From Mauremys mutica (lineage: Eukaryota > Chordata > Testudines > Geoemydidae): 64,000 nucleotides of DNA. Below the pieces are notes generated by a model. That model ran no database searches. It was given only the letters and a program-made list of their open reading frames with translations, and was not told the origin of the DNA. Every line of letters begins with the position of its first letter. The stretch's first letter is position 1. Made by a program: the position numbers and the translations under genes. The stretch lies in the NCBI RefSeq assembly GCF_020497125.1, contig NW_025422875.1, positions 1 to 64,000 of the forward strand, given 5' to 3'. Positions 21,830 through 32,727 of this stretch are shown piece after piece.

Positions 21830-23030
21830 ACCGTGCGACACTTCTCCTTGCATCACTCTAGATTTGGGGGATCTGTCCCGTATGTCTTGCAAATTCCAGC
21901 TGATGCTGTGAAGTCATTATTGTGACAGTGTTGTGCTGTGGAGAGCCTCCATGTGGAATATGACAGGATTGCCCCAAAGAATCGACCTGACTCATAGCAT
22001 CAGCCTCTTCTTCTTACACAAAGAATCTGGCAAAGCCTCCAAATGTTACTGAAAGATTTTGGGCCAGTTGGGTCACATTTTCTATGTAACTTCTCCCCAG
22101 GACATTGTCAATACCGAGAAGGTAGCAGCTCGTCACCTCCAAAAGCCACCTGCTGCTGTTTAATTTGCCTTGGTGTGAACGATGGTAAATAACAAGGCTA
22201 TTTTTGCTTTTAACTGCCGTAGGGGTGTGCCCGTGAATTGCTAAATGAACCCAGGCCTGCTGGCGCCGTCCCAATATGACTCACTGCATTCTGCCCGAGA
22301 GAATCAGCTCTGTGATATCAACAGCGCACAAAGCGCCCCTCCCAGAAATGATGACAGATTGGATGCGGTGTTTAAAAGCTACCATATTACAGCCTGAGAG
22401 ACAAACATCCGAATGGAGCGGCGCCGATCAGCTGAACGTAACGGACTTCGCAGGCTCGGCCAAAACCTTTCCTCTGTCTACTTAGATTCCTCTGTCTTGT
22501 AAGTGCTCCATCCGGGTCTACGCAGGGGCCCTGGTCTCCATTAGGGTCTATGAATCGCCTCTCACAAAGGGGGCCCTGAACTCTTGGCCAGAGTCTGTCC
22601 AGCACCGGGCACAATGCTACCCGCTCCCGAAATAAGTTGGTTTTACTCTTTCATTTCTACTTTGATTAGTAAAACACCTTTTTCTAAGGAATCTCCCACT
22701 GCCACTTTGAACAGAAACAATTATCCTCACGTGACGACACCGTAACACCCATTTTTCCATGAAAAAAAAAACTTTTTCTCAAAAAAACCCCCAAAACCCA
22801 ACAAATTCTACAGCCCCACAACCCCACTCTGCCTTCCACCAACCTTAGTTACAACCAGCAGGGGTGACCCCAGCACCAGCCCCCCAGTCTTCCATTTCTC
22901 CTCATTCTGTGCCCTGAAGTGTCCAGCCCTCTCCTGGACAGCTCAGAGAAAGCGTAAGGTTCGTTTGTTCCTTTAAAGACACAAGAGCACGTCACAGCTT
23001 ATTAACTTAATTGGGGGTAGATACACCCTT
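21830..23030. other. No gene recognised
   Basis: Mixed-composition sequence with only short open frames on either strand and no splice-bounded domain. Confidence 0.6.
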
Positions 23031-23033
23031 CCC

Positions 23034-23350
23034 CACAGGCGCCGGCTTTGTCATTTCTCCTGCTGTGCTCAACCCCGGCGCTGCCCCAGACCCCGCACCC
23101 ACTCAATCCCTTCCCCCAAGGCCCCATCCCCACCCCCCTCTTCCCACCCCACTCAGCCCCTTCCTCTGAGTGCATCCCACCCCCACTCCTCCCACTCCCC
23201 CCAGCGCCTGCCGCATGCCGCCGGACAGCTGATCCGCGGCACGCGGGAAGCGCTGGGAGGGAGGGAGAGGAGCTGATTGGTGGGGCCGCTGGCCGGTGGG
23301 AGGTGCTGTAGGAGTGCGGGAGTTGACTGGTGGGGCTGTCAGTGGCTGAT
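23034..23350. repeat. GC-rich hAT-type MITE, third copy
   Basis: Opens CAGGCGCCGGC and shows the same C-rich to G-rich structure (GGAGCTGATTGGTGGGGCCG) as 14973-15390. The right terminus is lost. Confidence 0.7.
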
Positions 23351-24059
23351 CTCCTCCCGGCAGGGGAAAAACCAAACTGAGTGCCTGTCTAGGGGAAGGG
23401 CTGGCACCCCGGGGTCAATGGGTCAACACCCCCCAGCCAGGGAGGGGGCAGGGGAAGGGGTCCCCCTCTATTCTGTGTTTGCGAATGTGTTTCTGTTGTC
23501 GGGCGGAGGACGCTGCTTGGGCCTGGCCCAGGCCTAGCCAGAGACCGTTGATCAATAGCCACCGAGGGGGCGGACAAGCCCTGTCCAGAGTGGGGTTGAT
23601 TTACTGCCGGCCCCGGCCCCGCCAGCGGGAGAAGTGCTGAACCCGGCCAGACGGAGGAGGGGCCCTGCCACAGGGTGTAGTGATGGAGGCCAAACATGGG
23701 GTCTCTCCTGGCTTATATCTCCCAAAGGTCAATGAGCTTGTTTCAAGAGGCAGGATGGCCTCTGGCTGTTCTTCCTGCCTGGGAAAGGGGCTTCCATTGT
23801 TTTCATCCCACCAGGCTTAATTTACCTAAGAGACAGGTACATAGCTTCCCCCTCTCCCCCCGCTTGGGCAGGAACTGCTCCTTCCACATGCTTTCAAACA
23901 TATTATCAAGGAGTGTCAGGGTGACCGTATTTCCCTGTGCTGAATATGGGACCCCTGGGAAAATTACTCATCTTCAAGCAAATTCAACAGCAACCAGATC
24001 AGAACTATGCAGCACAAACATTCAGATTAACATCAGGTTGACTGAGCTCCTCTTACAAA

Positions 24060-24232
24060 GAACTGTGGTTTGAGCATTGGCCTGCTAAGCTGAGAGTTGT
24101 GAGTTCAATCCTTGAGGGGGCCATTTAGGGATCTGGGGCAAAAATCTGTCTGGGGATTGGCCCTGCTTTGAGCAGGGGGTTGGACTAGATACCTCCTGAG
24201 GTCCCTTCCAACCCTGATATTCTATGAAATAC
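24060..24232 (+). mobile_element. tRNA-derived SINE (tortoise/Cry I type)
   Basis: Pol III A box region 'tggtttgagcattggcctgc' and B box 'gagttcaatcc' at the 5' end. The 3' end 'ggtcccttccaaccctgatattctatga' is shared with CR1, whose machinery mobilises it. This family is characteristic of cryptodiran turtles. It is not a functional tRNA gene. Confidence 0.85.
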
Positions 24233-24292
24233 TGCGTAGTTGGATTTTTTTTTATTTACCTTCTGGTCTTTAAGGCTTTAGGGTTTACACAG

Positions 24293-24415
24293 GGAGAGGT
24301 GACACACACACCCCCCTACTCCCACACACACGTAAAAGGAGGGGTGACACACACACCCCTACTCTCACACACACGCAAGGGGAGGGGTGACACACACACA
24401 CACTTCTCTCAATAG
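24293..24415. repeat. CA-rich minisatellite, about 48-bp units
   Basis: 'ggaggggtgacacacacac...' occurs about 2.5 times with intervening 'ctactc(c/t)cacacacac'. Confidence 0.85.
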
Positions 24416-24419
24416 GGGG

Positions 24420-26090
24420 GTTGGCTGACTGACCCGACCCTCCCTTCCCAGTGCTCTCCGCCCTCCATGCCTGGCTGGGCCCCCGGGACGGACCCACCTC
24501 TACTGGTACCTGGTGCTGCATCTTCCCAAGGCAACATGTGGGGGGCACATAGGGTCATGTGCCCCCCCTCCGTGCCAGATTTCTGCCAGGGTTCACACCA
24601 GAATGTGGCCAGCTGCAGCCTTTCGACACTGTTCGGGAAGGGAAGGACGGGAGCTGCTTCCAGCTGCAGGGGAGGAGGTGGGGGAAAGGGGTGACCTAGC
24701 TCATGTCTTTACAGAGCTCATGGCCTCTGCCCATGCCCATCCCCTGTGGCTGGAACCAGCTCCCGTCCCTTCCTGCCCGCACAGTGTCGACAGGCAACTA
24801 ACACCTAGCGGCTGCTGCTGGCCACTGACATAACCCAGCCGCCTCCACCGACCGCGGGGGCAGGAAGGGGTTAAGCCCTACGGATGCCTTGTGCACTAGG
24901 GCCCAGGGAACCTGACTGACGCCAGAGAGGTGGCTCAGCAGGGGACAGAGCAGCCCCACACTCCCTGGGGGCAGGACCCAGGGAAGGGGGGAGGGTGACG
25001 AGGGGGCTAAGCCCCTGTCTGGGGGGCGGCTGTGAAGCCTGCAGGGTCGGGACGGGAACAGGCTGGAAATCACTCCCCCCGCCCACCACTCCAGAGCTTA
25101 GCTGAGCAGCGGAGAGGCTTCCCCCTGCCAGCGCTGTGCGGGGCATTGGCACATGCAGGGCTCGGCTCCTCCTGGCCAGTGGATCTTTCCCCGGGTGCCG
25201 GCTGAGCCAGAGGCAGTGAGGGAAGGAAGGAAGGAGCCTGCCGGCCAGGCTGCTGGTGAGCTGAGCACTCCGACCAGGGGCTGGTTCTCCGCACAGCGCT
25301 GGGAGCGGGACGGGCCCTGCCGGGGGGTTATGGAGGAGCAGCGGGGCTGGGGGGTGGGGCGAAGGGGCAAAGCAGGGAGAGGACAGCGAGAGGGGGCGAT
25401 GGGTGGGCAGCAGAGGTGACACGTAACAGGCCACCGCCTGGGGCCTCCCCGCCCGCGCCAGTCACCGCAGCTCACAGCGCGCAGCCTGCGCCAGCCGGAA
25501 ATGGGAAGGGGGCAGGGCCCTGCTGGCCAGGGGCTGTGCTGACGGACCAGCATGGGGAGCGACCGGCTCCACACGCTGCAGCTTCGCCCCACCACCAGCC
25601 TCGCAAACCCACCCCCATCGTCAGCCACTGGACCGCCCCCCACTCCCTGGTAGGTGGGCGCCTGGTGAGCAGGGATCCGGCCAGCAGCAGGACCCGCCAG
25701 TACTGATGGGGGGGAGTCAGAAAATACAGGACAATTTGCCCGTTTTTAAGAAAAAGTCGAGACACCAGCAGGAGGGCTTAAATAAGGGACTGTCCCTTTA
25801 AAAACGGGGCATCTGGTCACCCCAATGAGTGTCCATAATTCCCCCTAGAGTGTTACTACAGACATTTCACAAAGACATTCATCACCAGCATGTCACTGGC
25901 TCTCAGAAAAGGCCTCGCTCGGTACACGCTTCTAATGCAGGAATATCGTATACACCAGTTAATTCAGTAGCTTATCACTGGAGGTTCAGACCCCGTTTTA
26001 TAGCCCAGTAAATCTTTGGAAAAGTAAAACCCAGCCCGAGCTTCTCTCTCCTGCTGAGTGTAGACACCAGGCTGTCTTCTCCCCCGCTTC
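24420..26090. other. GC-rich stretch, no gene recognised
   Basis: Long frames on both strands between 24.8 and 25.7 kb reflect high GC and lack domain signatures, signal peptides or convincing splice sites. At 25.69-25.83 kb a degraded copy of the 'gggtgaccagat' MITE is visible (end CATCTGGTCACCCC). Confidence 0.55.
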
Positions 26091-26479
26091 TCAGGCCTGG
26101 TCTACACTAGGCGTTTAAATCGGTTTTAGGAGCCTAAAACCGATTTAACGCCACAACCGTCCACACTAGGAGGCACCTTATATCGATTTTAATGGCTCTT
26201 TAAATCGGTTTCTGTACTCCTGCCCGACGAGAGGAGTAGCGCTAATATCGGTATTAACATATCGGAATAGGGTTAGTGTGGCCGCAATCGACGGTATTGG
26301 CCTCCGGGAGCTATCCCACAGTGCACCACTGACCGCTCTGGACAGCATTCTCAACTCGGATGCACTGGCCAGGTAGACAGGAAAAGCCCCGCGAACTTTT
26401 GAAATTCATTTCCTGCTTCCCCAGCGTGGAGAGCTCATCATCACAGGTGACCACGCACAGCTCATCAGCACAGTTAACA

Positions 26480-28447
26480 ATGCAGTCTCCTGAGAATCGA
26501 AAAAGAGCCCCAGCATGGACCGCTCGGGAGGTAATGGATCTGATCGCTATATGGGGAGAGGATTCAGTGCTAACAGAACTGCGTTCCAAAAGACGAAATG
26601 AAAAAGTATTTGAAAGAATTTCTAAGTCTATGACGGATAAAGGCCACAGCAGGGACTCCGTGCAGTGCAGAGTGAAAGTTAAGGAGCTCAGACAAGCCTA
26701 CCAGAAAACCAAAGAAGCAAACGGAAGGTCCGGGGCAGGTCGAAAAACATGCCGCTTCTATGATGACCTGCATGCAATTTTAGGGGGCTGCGCCACAAGT
26801 ACCCCACCCCTGACCGTGGATTCCGAGGTGGGGGTTGTAATCTCTGCCATGTCAGACGGGGAAGATGAAGATGAAGAAGAGGAGGAAGACCTCGCAGAGA
26901 GCACACAGCACTCCGTGACCCCCAGCAGCCAGGAGCTTTTTATCACCCTGACGGAATTACCCTGCTCCCAGCCCTCACAAGCAACTATTCCAGAGAATGA
27001 CGCCATGGAAGGGAGCTCTGGTGAGTGTACCTTTGCAAATAGCAAACAGTGTTTTTTAAGCAAGCCTTTTTTAATGATTGATTTGCCCTGAGGACTTGGG
27101 ACGCATTCGCAGACAGTATAGTTACTTAGAAAAGTTTGTTAACATGTCCGGGGATTGAGAGGAAATCCTCCAGGGACATCTCGATGAAGCGCTCCTGTAG
27201 GTACTCCAGAAGCCTTTGCAGAAGGTTTCTGGGCAAAGCATCCTTGTTCCGCCCACCATGGTAGGACACTTTACCATGCCATGCATGTAGCAAGTAATCA
27301 GGTATCATTGCGTGGCAAAGCATAGCGGCGTATGGTCCCGGTGACTGCTGGCATTCAAGAAGCATGCGCTCTTTATCTTGTTCTGTTATCCTCAGCAAAG
27401 TGATATCGTTCAGGATAACCTGGTTAGAAATCAGGAATTTAAGTAAGGGGGGGTGGCCATTTTTCTACTGGGTTCGTGGAATGCAGCAGCTTAAAAAAAA
27501 CACTTTCCTGCACGTAGCGAAGCGGGGGGAGGGGAGGAGTGAAATGCCGATGATCTTTTCTGTTTGGTCACCGGCGAGGCGATCTTCCCCAAGCTACCGG
27601 ACAAGCAGTGGGTGGGGGGGAGGGGGAAGGTTGTTGATTAGCAGGGAGCTAGCGTGGTATTAGCCATGCGTTGGGGGGGGAGGGGTAAATCACTGAGACA
27701 GTGGCTTACCATGGCCGCATGCAAGCTGAATCCTGATGCCTGGACCTGTGTCTGAGATCTGTAACCCAAGAGTTGCAAGCAGGCACTATTAAGATGAAAA
27801 ATGCGACCTTGTAGGGAAATCACATGTGCTATGTAAGGTGAATAGTGCTTTTCACTGTGAAAGAGTATAACCATTGTTCTGTAAAATGTATCTTTCTAAA
27901 TATTTATCTCCCTCATGCAGCTGCAAATATTTCAAGCGTCCCTCCTCCATCCCAAAGGCTAGCACAGATAAGGCGGAGGAAAAAGAAGACGCGAGATGAG
28001 ATGTTCTCGGATATTATGGAAGTTACACGCAATGAAAGAGCTCATCTGAATGAGTGGAAGGACGTGGTTTCAAATTACAGGAAAGAGGCCAGTGAACGTG
28101 AGGACAGGAGGGATGAACGTGAGGACAGGAGGGACAACCGAGATGAGAGGTGGCGGCAGGAAGACCGGCAGGAAAATCAGCGGTGGCGGCAGGAAGATCA
28201 GCGGTGGCGGGATGCAACTCTGGGGCTGCTGCGTGATCAAACTGACATGCTCCGGCGTCTTGTGGAGCTTCAGGAACGGCAGCAGGATCACAGAGTGCCG
28301 CTGCAGCCCCTGTATAACCACCCTCCCCCCTCACCATGTTCCTTAGCCTCCTCACCCAGACGTGTAAGAACGCGTGGGGGGAGGCTCCGTGCACCCGCCC
28401 ACTCCACCCCCGTGGACAGCCCAACCAGAAGGATGTCGTTACTCTGA
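26480..28447 (+). CDS. SANT/Myb-like protein of the Harbinger element
   Basis: Two exons, 26480-27020 and 27921-28447, joined at phase 1 (donor CTCTG|GTGAGT, acceptor CATGCAG|CTGC), give 355 aa. Residues about 10-95 form a Myb/SANT-like DNA-binding domain (A-P-A-W-T-A-R-E-V-M-D-L-I, then C-R-V-K-V-K-E-L-R-Q-A-Y and a trailing F-Y-D-D-L). An acidic D/E stretch follows near residues 125-140. Exon 2 encodes a basic patch and an Arg/Glu-rich coiled coil with repeated E-D-R-R-D and R-W-R-Q-E-D units. In Harbinger systems this protein binds element ends and brings the transposase to the nucleus. I chose the Met at 26480 because the domain starts soon after. An in-frame ATG at 26360 would add 40 residues. 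Turtle annotations often call relatives MSANTD or ZSCAN29-like. Confidence 0.85.
27126..27415 (-). CDS. Unassigned antisense ORF in the SANT-gene intron
   Basis: An open frame of about 95 codons antisense to the SANT gene, in its intron. It runs N-D-I-T-L-L-R-I-T-E-Q-D near its start to I-P-G-H-V-N-K-L-F-stop, with varied, protein-like composition (Y-L-L-H-A-W-H-G, R-L-L-E-Y-L-Q-E-R-F). A pyrimidine-rich acceptor-like TTTCTAACCAG lies just before it (about 27416), so it could be a 3' exon. It may be a third Harbinger protein or an exon of one. No function can be assigned. Confidence 0.4.
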
Positions 28448-28534
28448 ATTTTATTTTTTTAATGGCCTTCTCCATCCCTCCTTTCCTCCTCCCAAAGCAC
28501 ACCCTTACTTCTCTCCCTCTTTTTATAATGAATC

Positions 28535-28540
28535 AATAAA
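28535..28540 (+). terminator. Poly(A) signal of the SANT gene
   Basis: AATAAA 88 bases after the stop codon, 27 bases short of the opposing signal for the transposase gene. Confidence 0.75.
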
Positions 28541-28566
28541 GAATTCATGCTTTTTAAATGAGTGAC

Positions 28567-28572
28567 TTTATT
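28567..28572 (-). terminator. Poly(A) signal of the transposase gene
   Basis: AATAAA on the minus strand about 95 bases past the stop. The two convergent genes share a very short 3' intergenic space. Confidence 0.75.
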
Positions 28573-28666
28573 TGCATAAGTAAGCTGTACTCGAAGGGGG
28601 AGGGGGAGTTGCTTACAGGGACTGAGTCAATCAAGGGGGTTGGGTGTTCATCAACAAACACAGCAG

Positions 28667-29956
28667 TCACACTGTACCCTGGCCATTGATGAAGCTCGTT
28701 TTCAAAGCTTCTCTGATGCGCACCGCTTCCTGGTGTGCTCTTCTAATCTCCCTGGTGTCTGGCTGCGCGTAATCAGCGGCCAGGTGATTTGCCTCAGCCT
28801 CCCACCCCGCCATAAAGGTCTCCCCCTTACTCTCACAGAGATTGTGGAGAATACAGCAAGCAGCAATAACATAGGGGACATTGGTTTGGCTGAGGTCTGA
28901 GCGAGTCAGTAATGTGCGCCAGCGCGCCTTTAAACGGCCAAATGCACATTCCACCACCATTCTGCACTTGCTCAGCCTGTAATTGAACAGATCCTGACCA
29001 CTGTCCAGGCTGCCTGTGTATGGCTTCATGAGCCATGGCATCAAGGGGTAGGCTGGGTCCCCCAGGATAACGACAGGCATTTCAACATCCCCAACTGTTA
29101 TTTTCTGGTCTGGGAAGTAAGTCCCTTGTTGCAGCCGTTTAAACAGAGTAGTGCTTCTGAATACGCGAGCGTCATGAACCCTCCCTGGCCATCCCGCGTG
29201 GATGTTTGTGAAACGTCCCTTGTGATCCACCAGTGCTTGCAGCACCATTGAAAAGTACCCCTTCCGGTTTACGTACTGGGTGCCCTGGTGCTGCGGTGCC
29301 AAGATAGGGATATGGGTTCCATCTATCGCCCCCCCACAGTTAGGGAATCCCATTGCAGCAAAGCCATCCACTATGGCCTGCACGTTTCCCAGAGTCACAA
29401 CCTTTCGTAGCAGCAGCTTAGTGATTGCTTTGGCTACTTGCATCACAGCAGCCCCCACAGTAGATTTTCCAACTCCAAATTGATTCCCGACTGACCGGTA
29501 GCTGTCTGGCGTTGCAAGCTTCCACAGGGCTATCGCCACTCGCTTCTCTACTGTGAGGGCTGCTCTCATCTTGGTATTATGGCGTTTCAGGGCAGGGGCA
29601 AGCAAGTCACAAAGTTCCATGAAAGTGCCCTTACGCATGCGAAAGTTTCGCAGCCACTGGGAATCGTCCCACACCTGCAACACAATGCGGTCCCACCAGT
29701 CAGTGCTTGTTTCCCGGGCCCAAAATCGGCGTTCAATGGATAGAATCTGCCCCATTACCATCAGGATCTCCAAAGCGCCGGGGCCCGCGGTTTGAGATAA
29801 TTCTGTGTCCACGTCCTCATCACTGTCATCGCCGCGCTGCCGTATCCGCCTCTTACTCGCCTCGGTTCGAAGGTCCTGGTTCAGCATATACTGCACGAGA
29901 GTGCGCGAGGTGTTTAAAACATCCACGATTGCGGTATGGAGCTGAGCAGGGTCCAT
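28667..29956 (-). CDS. HARBI1-like: Harbinger DDE transposase (HARBI1-like)
   Basis: A single-exon frame of 429 aa from the Met at 29956 (M-D-P-A-Q-L). An upstream in-frame ATG at 30106 would add 50 residues with poor conservation features. The DDE_4-type nuclease has its triad in G-G-A-I-D-G-T-H-I-P-I, G-D-P-A-Y-P-L-M-P-W and V-V-E-C-A-F-G-R-L-K-A-R-W-R. An N-terminal helical region with a helix-turn-helix-like stretch (S-Y-R-S-V-G-N-Q-F-G-V-G-K-S-T-V) precedes it. It cuts and pastes the element at its ends with a 3-bp target site. It works with the SANT protein encoded opposite. All catalytic residues are present and the frame has no damage. Confidence 0.92.
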   Translation of the reverse strand: MDPAQLHTAIVDVLNTSRTLVQYMLNQDLRTEASKRRIRQRGDDSDEDVDTELSQTAGPGALEILMVMGQILSIERRFWARETSTDWWDRIVLQVWDDSQWLRNFRMRKGTFMELCDLLAPALKRHNTKMRAALTVEKRVAIALWKLATPDSYRSVGNQFGVGKSTVGAAVMQVAKAITKLLLRKVVTLGNVQAIVDGFAAMGFPNCGGAIDGTHIPILAPQHQGTQYVNRKGYFSMVLQALVDHKGRFTNIHAGWPGRVHDARVFRSTTLFKRLQQGTYFPDQKITVGDVEMPVVILGDPAYPLMPWLMKPYTGSLDSGQDLFNYRLSKCRMVVECAFGRLKARWRTLLTRSDLSQTNVPYVIAACCILHNLCESKGETFMAGWEAEANHLAADYAQPDTREIRRAHQEAVRIREALKTSFINGQGTV

Positions 29957-30716
29957 GCTTGCTGTGCTATGGCGTCTGCACGGTTCACCAAGCAAAAAAG
30001 GCGCGAAACGGTTGTCTGCCGCTGTCAGGGAGGGAGGGAGGGGTGAGGCTGTACCCAGAACCACCCGCGAAAATGATTTTTGCCCCATCAGGCACTGGGA
30101 TCTCAACCCGGAAATGCCAAGGGGCGGGGGAGGCTGCGGGAACTATGGGATAGCTACGGGATAGCTACCCACAGTGCAACGCTCCAGAAATCGACGCTAG
30201 CCTCGGACCATGGACGCACACCACCGATTTAATGTGTTTAGTGTGGCCGCGCACACTCGATTTTATAAAATCTGTTTTACAAAACCGGTTTATGCAAATT
30301 CGGAATAGTCCCATAGTGTAGACGTACCCTCAGTGTGAGTTTTTTGCCTCCGCCCCTTTTAGTTCGATGGGTTTGTGTGCTGCTTAGGAAATGGAGCGAA
30401 ACACAGTCCTTTCTTTGGGAGAGACCTGTTTAACAACTCCACCTGCCACACCTGGTTTGAACACATTTTAGTGACCACTGCAGTGTATGTCCCTAACCCT
30501 TAACAGCCCTTGCATACGTACATCACACACGGATAGGAACGATCAGAGAGTTATTAGTTTTCAAATCATACCTCACAAGATGCATTTTTCACAAAGATTG
30601 TTACGATAATGTGTAGGGTGTGAATACTGTGGTCTGGTGTCACAGGTGACATGGTCTCTCTGCACCAAGAGTGAGGAAGGGCTGGTGTGGGATGGGGAAC
30701 CAGTCAAGGAGCGGGG

Positions 30717-32643
30717 TCACAGGGTCAGCCACAGAAGCACAGTGAGGAGAAGGACCTCGGGGATGCTGGCAGAGGGACCGGCACTGTTCGTAGTGATGGT
30801 GGTAGAGGGACTGGCACTGTTCAGAGTGAAGTTCACCACCATGAAACTCACACCGGGCACATTCTCCTGGATCCAATCGTTGTGGGCATTCGGGCGGTCG
30901 TAGACCCCGGGGTAACCAGCAGCAACACTGTTCACTGTTGTTTTCAGTAACCAGCTCACAATCCCAGCAAGGTACCAGGTCCCGTCCTCCTCACACACCA
31001 GGGGTCCCCCGGAGTCACCCTAGAGACAGGGAAAGAAATAGGGTTGGAAGGGAGGAGACCAGTCTCCATCATCCACAAGGACAGTGTTGGATTCTCCATC
31101 TCGTGATGGCTTCACATCCCCACTGGCTGCCTTTCTGGGAGATGCTTTATCCCGACATAAGTCTTGGGGCTCAGTAAAGGGGTAACCCAGTGAGATTGTA
31201 GACTGGGTCATACAGGTCAGAATGGATGATTTAATGGATCCCGCTGACTTTGTTCTCTCTGGGCTCGATACTCTTGTCTAGACACCGGGGAATGAACTCA
31301 GGGCTCAGCCCTTCCATCTGGGCCCCTGTTTGGTGGGTCCCCCCAACACACACCACCAAGTCAACAGGGAGAACGTGCTAGGAACTATGGGGTTTGCAAT
31401 ATCAGCCAGGGTCAGTGCCACACCCAAAACAAAGCAGCCCCGATCTCAGTCAGAGAATCTCACCGGGGCCGTCCCCTTATAGCCCTCCATGTGCCCGGCA
31501 CACATCATGTCCTCTTTGATGGGGTTGTCACCCGCAGGCTTTTGTAATGCTTCCCGGAAGAGATCATTGCAGATCATGGTGTCTACGGTGGGCACCTCCA
31601 GCTCCTGCAGCGTCTCCGCTAGGGAAGAACTCGCTGAAACGAAAGGCCCGAGGGCTGGGTGACTCACGTGGCGTGAGGAGAAGTCACATAAAAAGCTGTC
31701 ACATTAAGGATCTATAAGAAGTTCCCAACTCTGAGAGGTGCAGGGTGGGGAGAGCTACCAGGTCTAATGGGTTAGACCAGGTGGGGCTGGAAGTCAGATC
31801 TCCTGATTGCTATGCCTGGCTCTGGAAGGGGAGCAGGGTCGTGTGTGTGTGTGTGTGGTTGGGAGGGGTGGGGGGCAGGGCAGTCGGACAGTTTAATTCA
31901 CACTAAAGGCAACAACCCAGATTTTAAAGATATTTTAGGTGTTGCTCTGCTCAGCTTTGCAGCCCCACTTGGGGCCAGATTGTCAAAGGGATTCGGGCAC
32001 CAATAGGCACTAAGGTGCCCAGTGGGATTCTGGAAAGCTCATAGGCATCTGCAAAAGCTGGCACTTTTGAACCTAAGTCTAATGGAGAGTCAATGGGAGT
32101 TAGGCACCAAACCTGCACAGCGATGTTTGAGAGCCCCATTTGGAGCCTATCTGAATCTTTATGTGCCTAAACTCCTTTAACACTCAGGCCTGTAGGGCGC
32201 ATGTGAAAATTTTGAGCCTTGTCTACACACAGTTTGCCCTGCTTTGGTTCAATGGGTTTCAATCTCTGAGCAGATGCTGCTCAGTTCCAGGCCAGGTTAT
32301 CACATGGCCGTGAAGATATAATTAGGTGTGTGATTTGATACTGCTTGGTGCCAGCTGGCAGCCACCTCTGACACGGCTTCCTATTGGTCTGGAGCCGGCA
32401 TCGGTAAATATACGGGTGCCATCTACACCCACAGATGTGCTTTGAAACCCACATTAGGGCACACAGTCATGAACCTCCATTCATTGCGCCAGGAATTGAC
32501 TCCCCATGTGAGCTGCACCCACTAGATGGCGACATTGCTCAAACACACACAAACAAAAATACACACACACACACACACACACCGCCCCGAAATAAGAACA
32601 TCCCTTCATTGTGCCAGGAACTGAGTCCCTTAAATGCTCTTTT

Positions 32644-32727
<84 letters not shown>

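Larger units (their letters stand above)
26094..30329. mobile_element. Autonomous PIF/Harbinger transposon, apparently intact
   Basis: A 4236-bp element with termini GGCCTGGTCTACACTA and TAGTGTAGACGTACCC, flanked by TCA on both sides (26091-26093, 30330-30332), the 3-bp duplication size of this superfamily. It carries the expected pair of genes in convergent orientation: a SANT/Myb-like DNA-binding protein (+) and a DDE transposase (-), both with open frames and poly(A) signals. Subterminal AAATCGGTTT-type motifs recur at both ends and are plausible binding sites. Intact frames imply recent activity. It lies 388 bp beyond the stop codon of gene C. Confidence 0.9.

Noticed and set aside
24060..24232. 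tRNA gene
   Set aside because: A and B boxes are present but no cloverleaf. The 3' half is CR1-like, so it is a SINE.
24871..25643. Overlapping minus-strand frames of 181-187 codons
   Set aside because: High GC sequence open in several frames at once, Pro/Ser/Ala-rich, no domain, signal or splice evidence.
31618..31618. Alternative exon 5 acceptor in gene C
   Set aside because: In frame and usable, but the acceptor before 31633 matches gene B exon length exactly (170 nt), so it was preferred.
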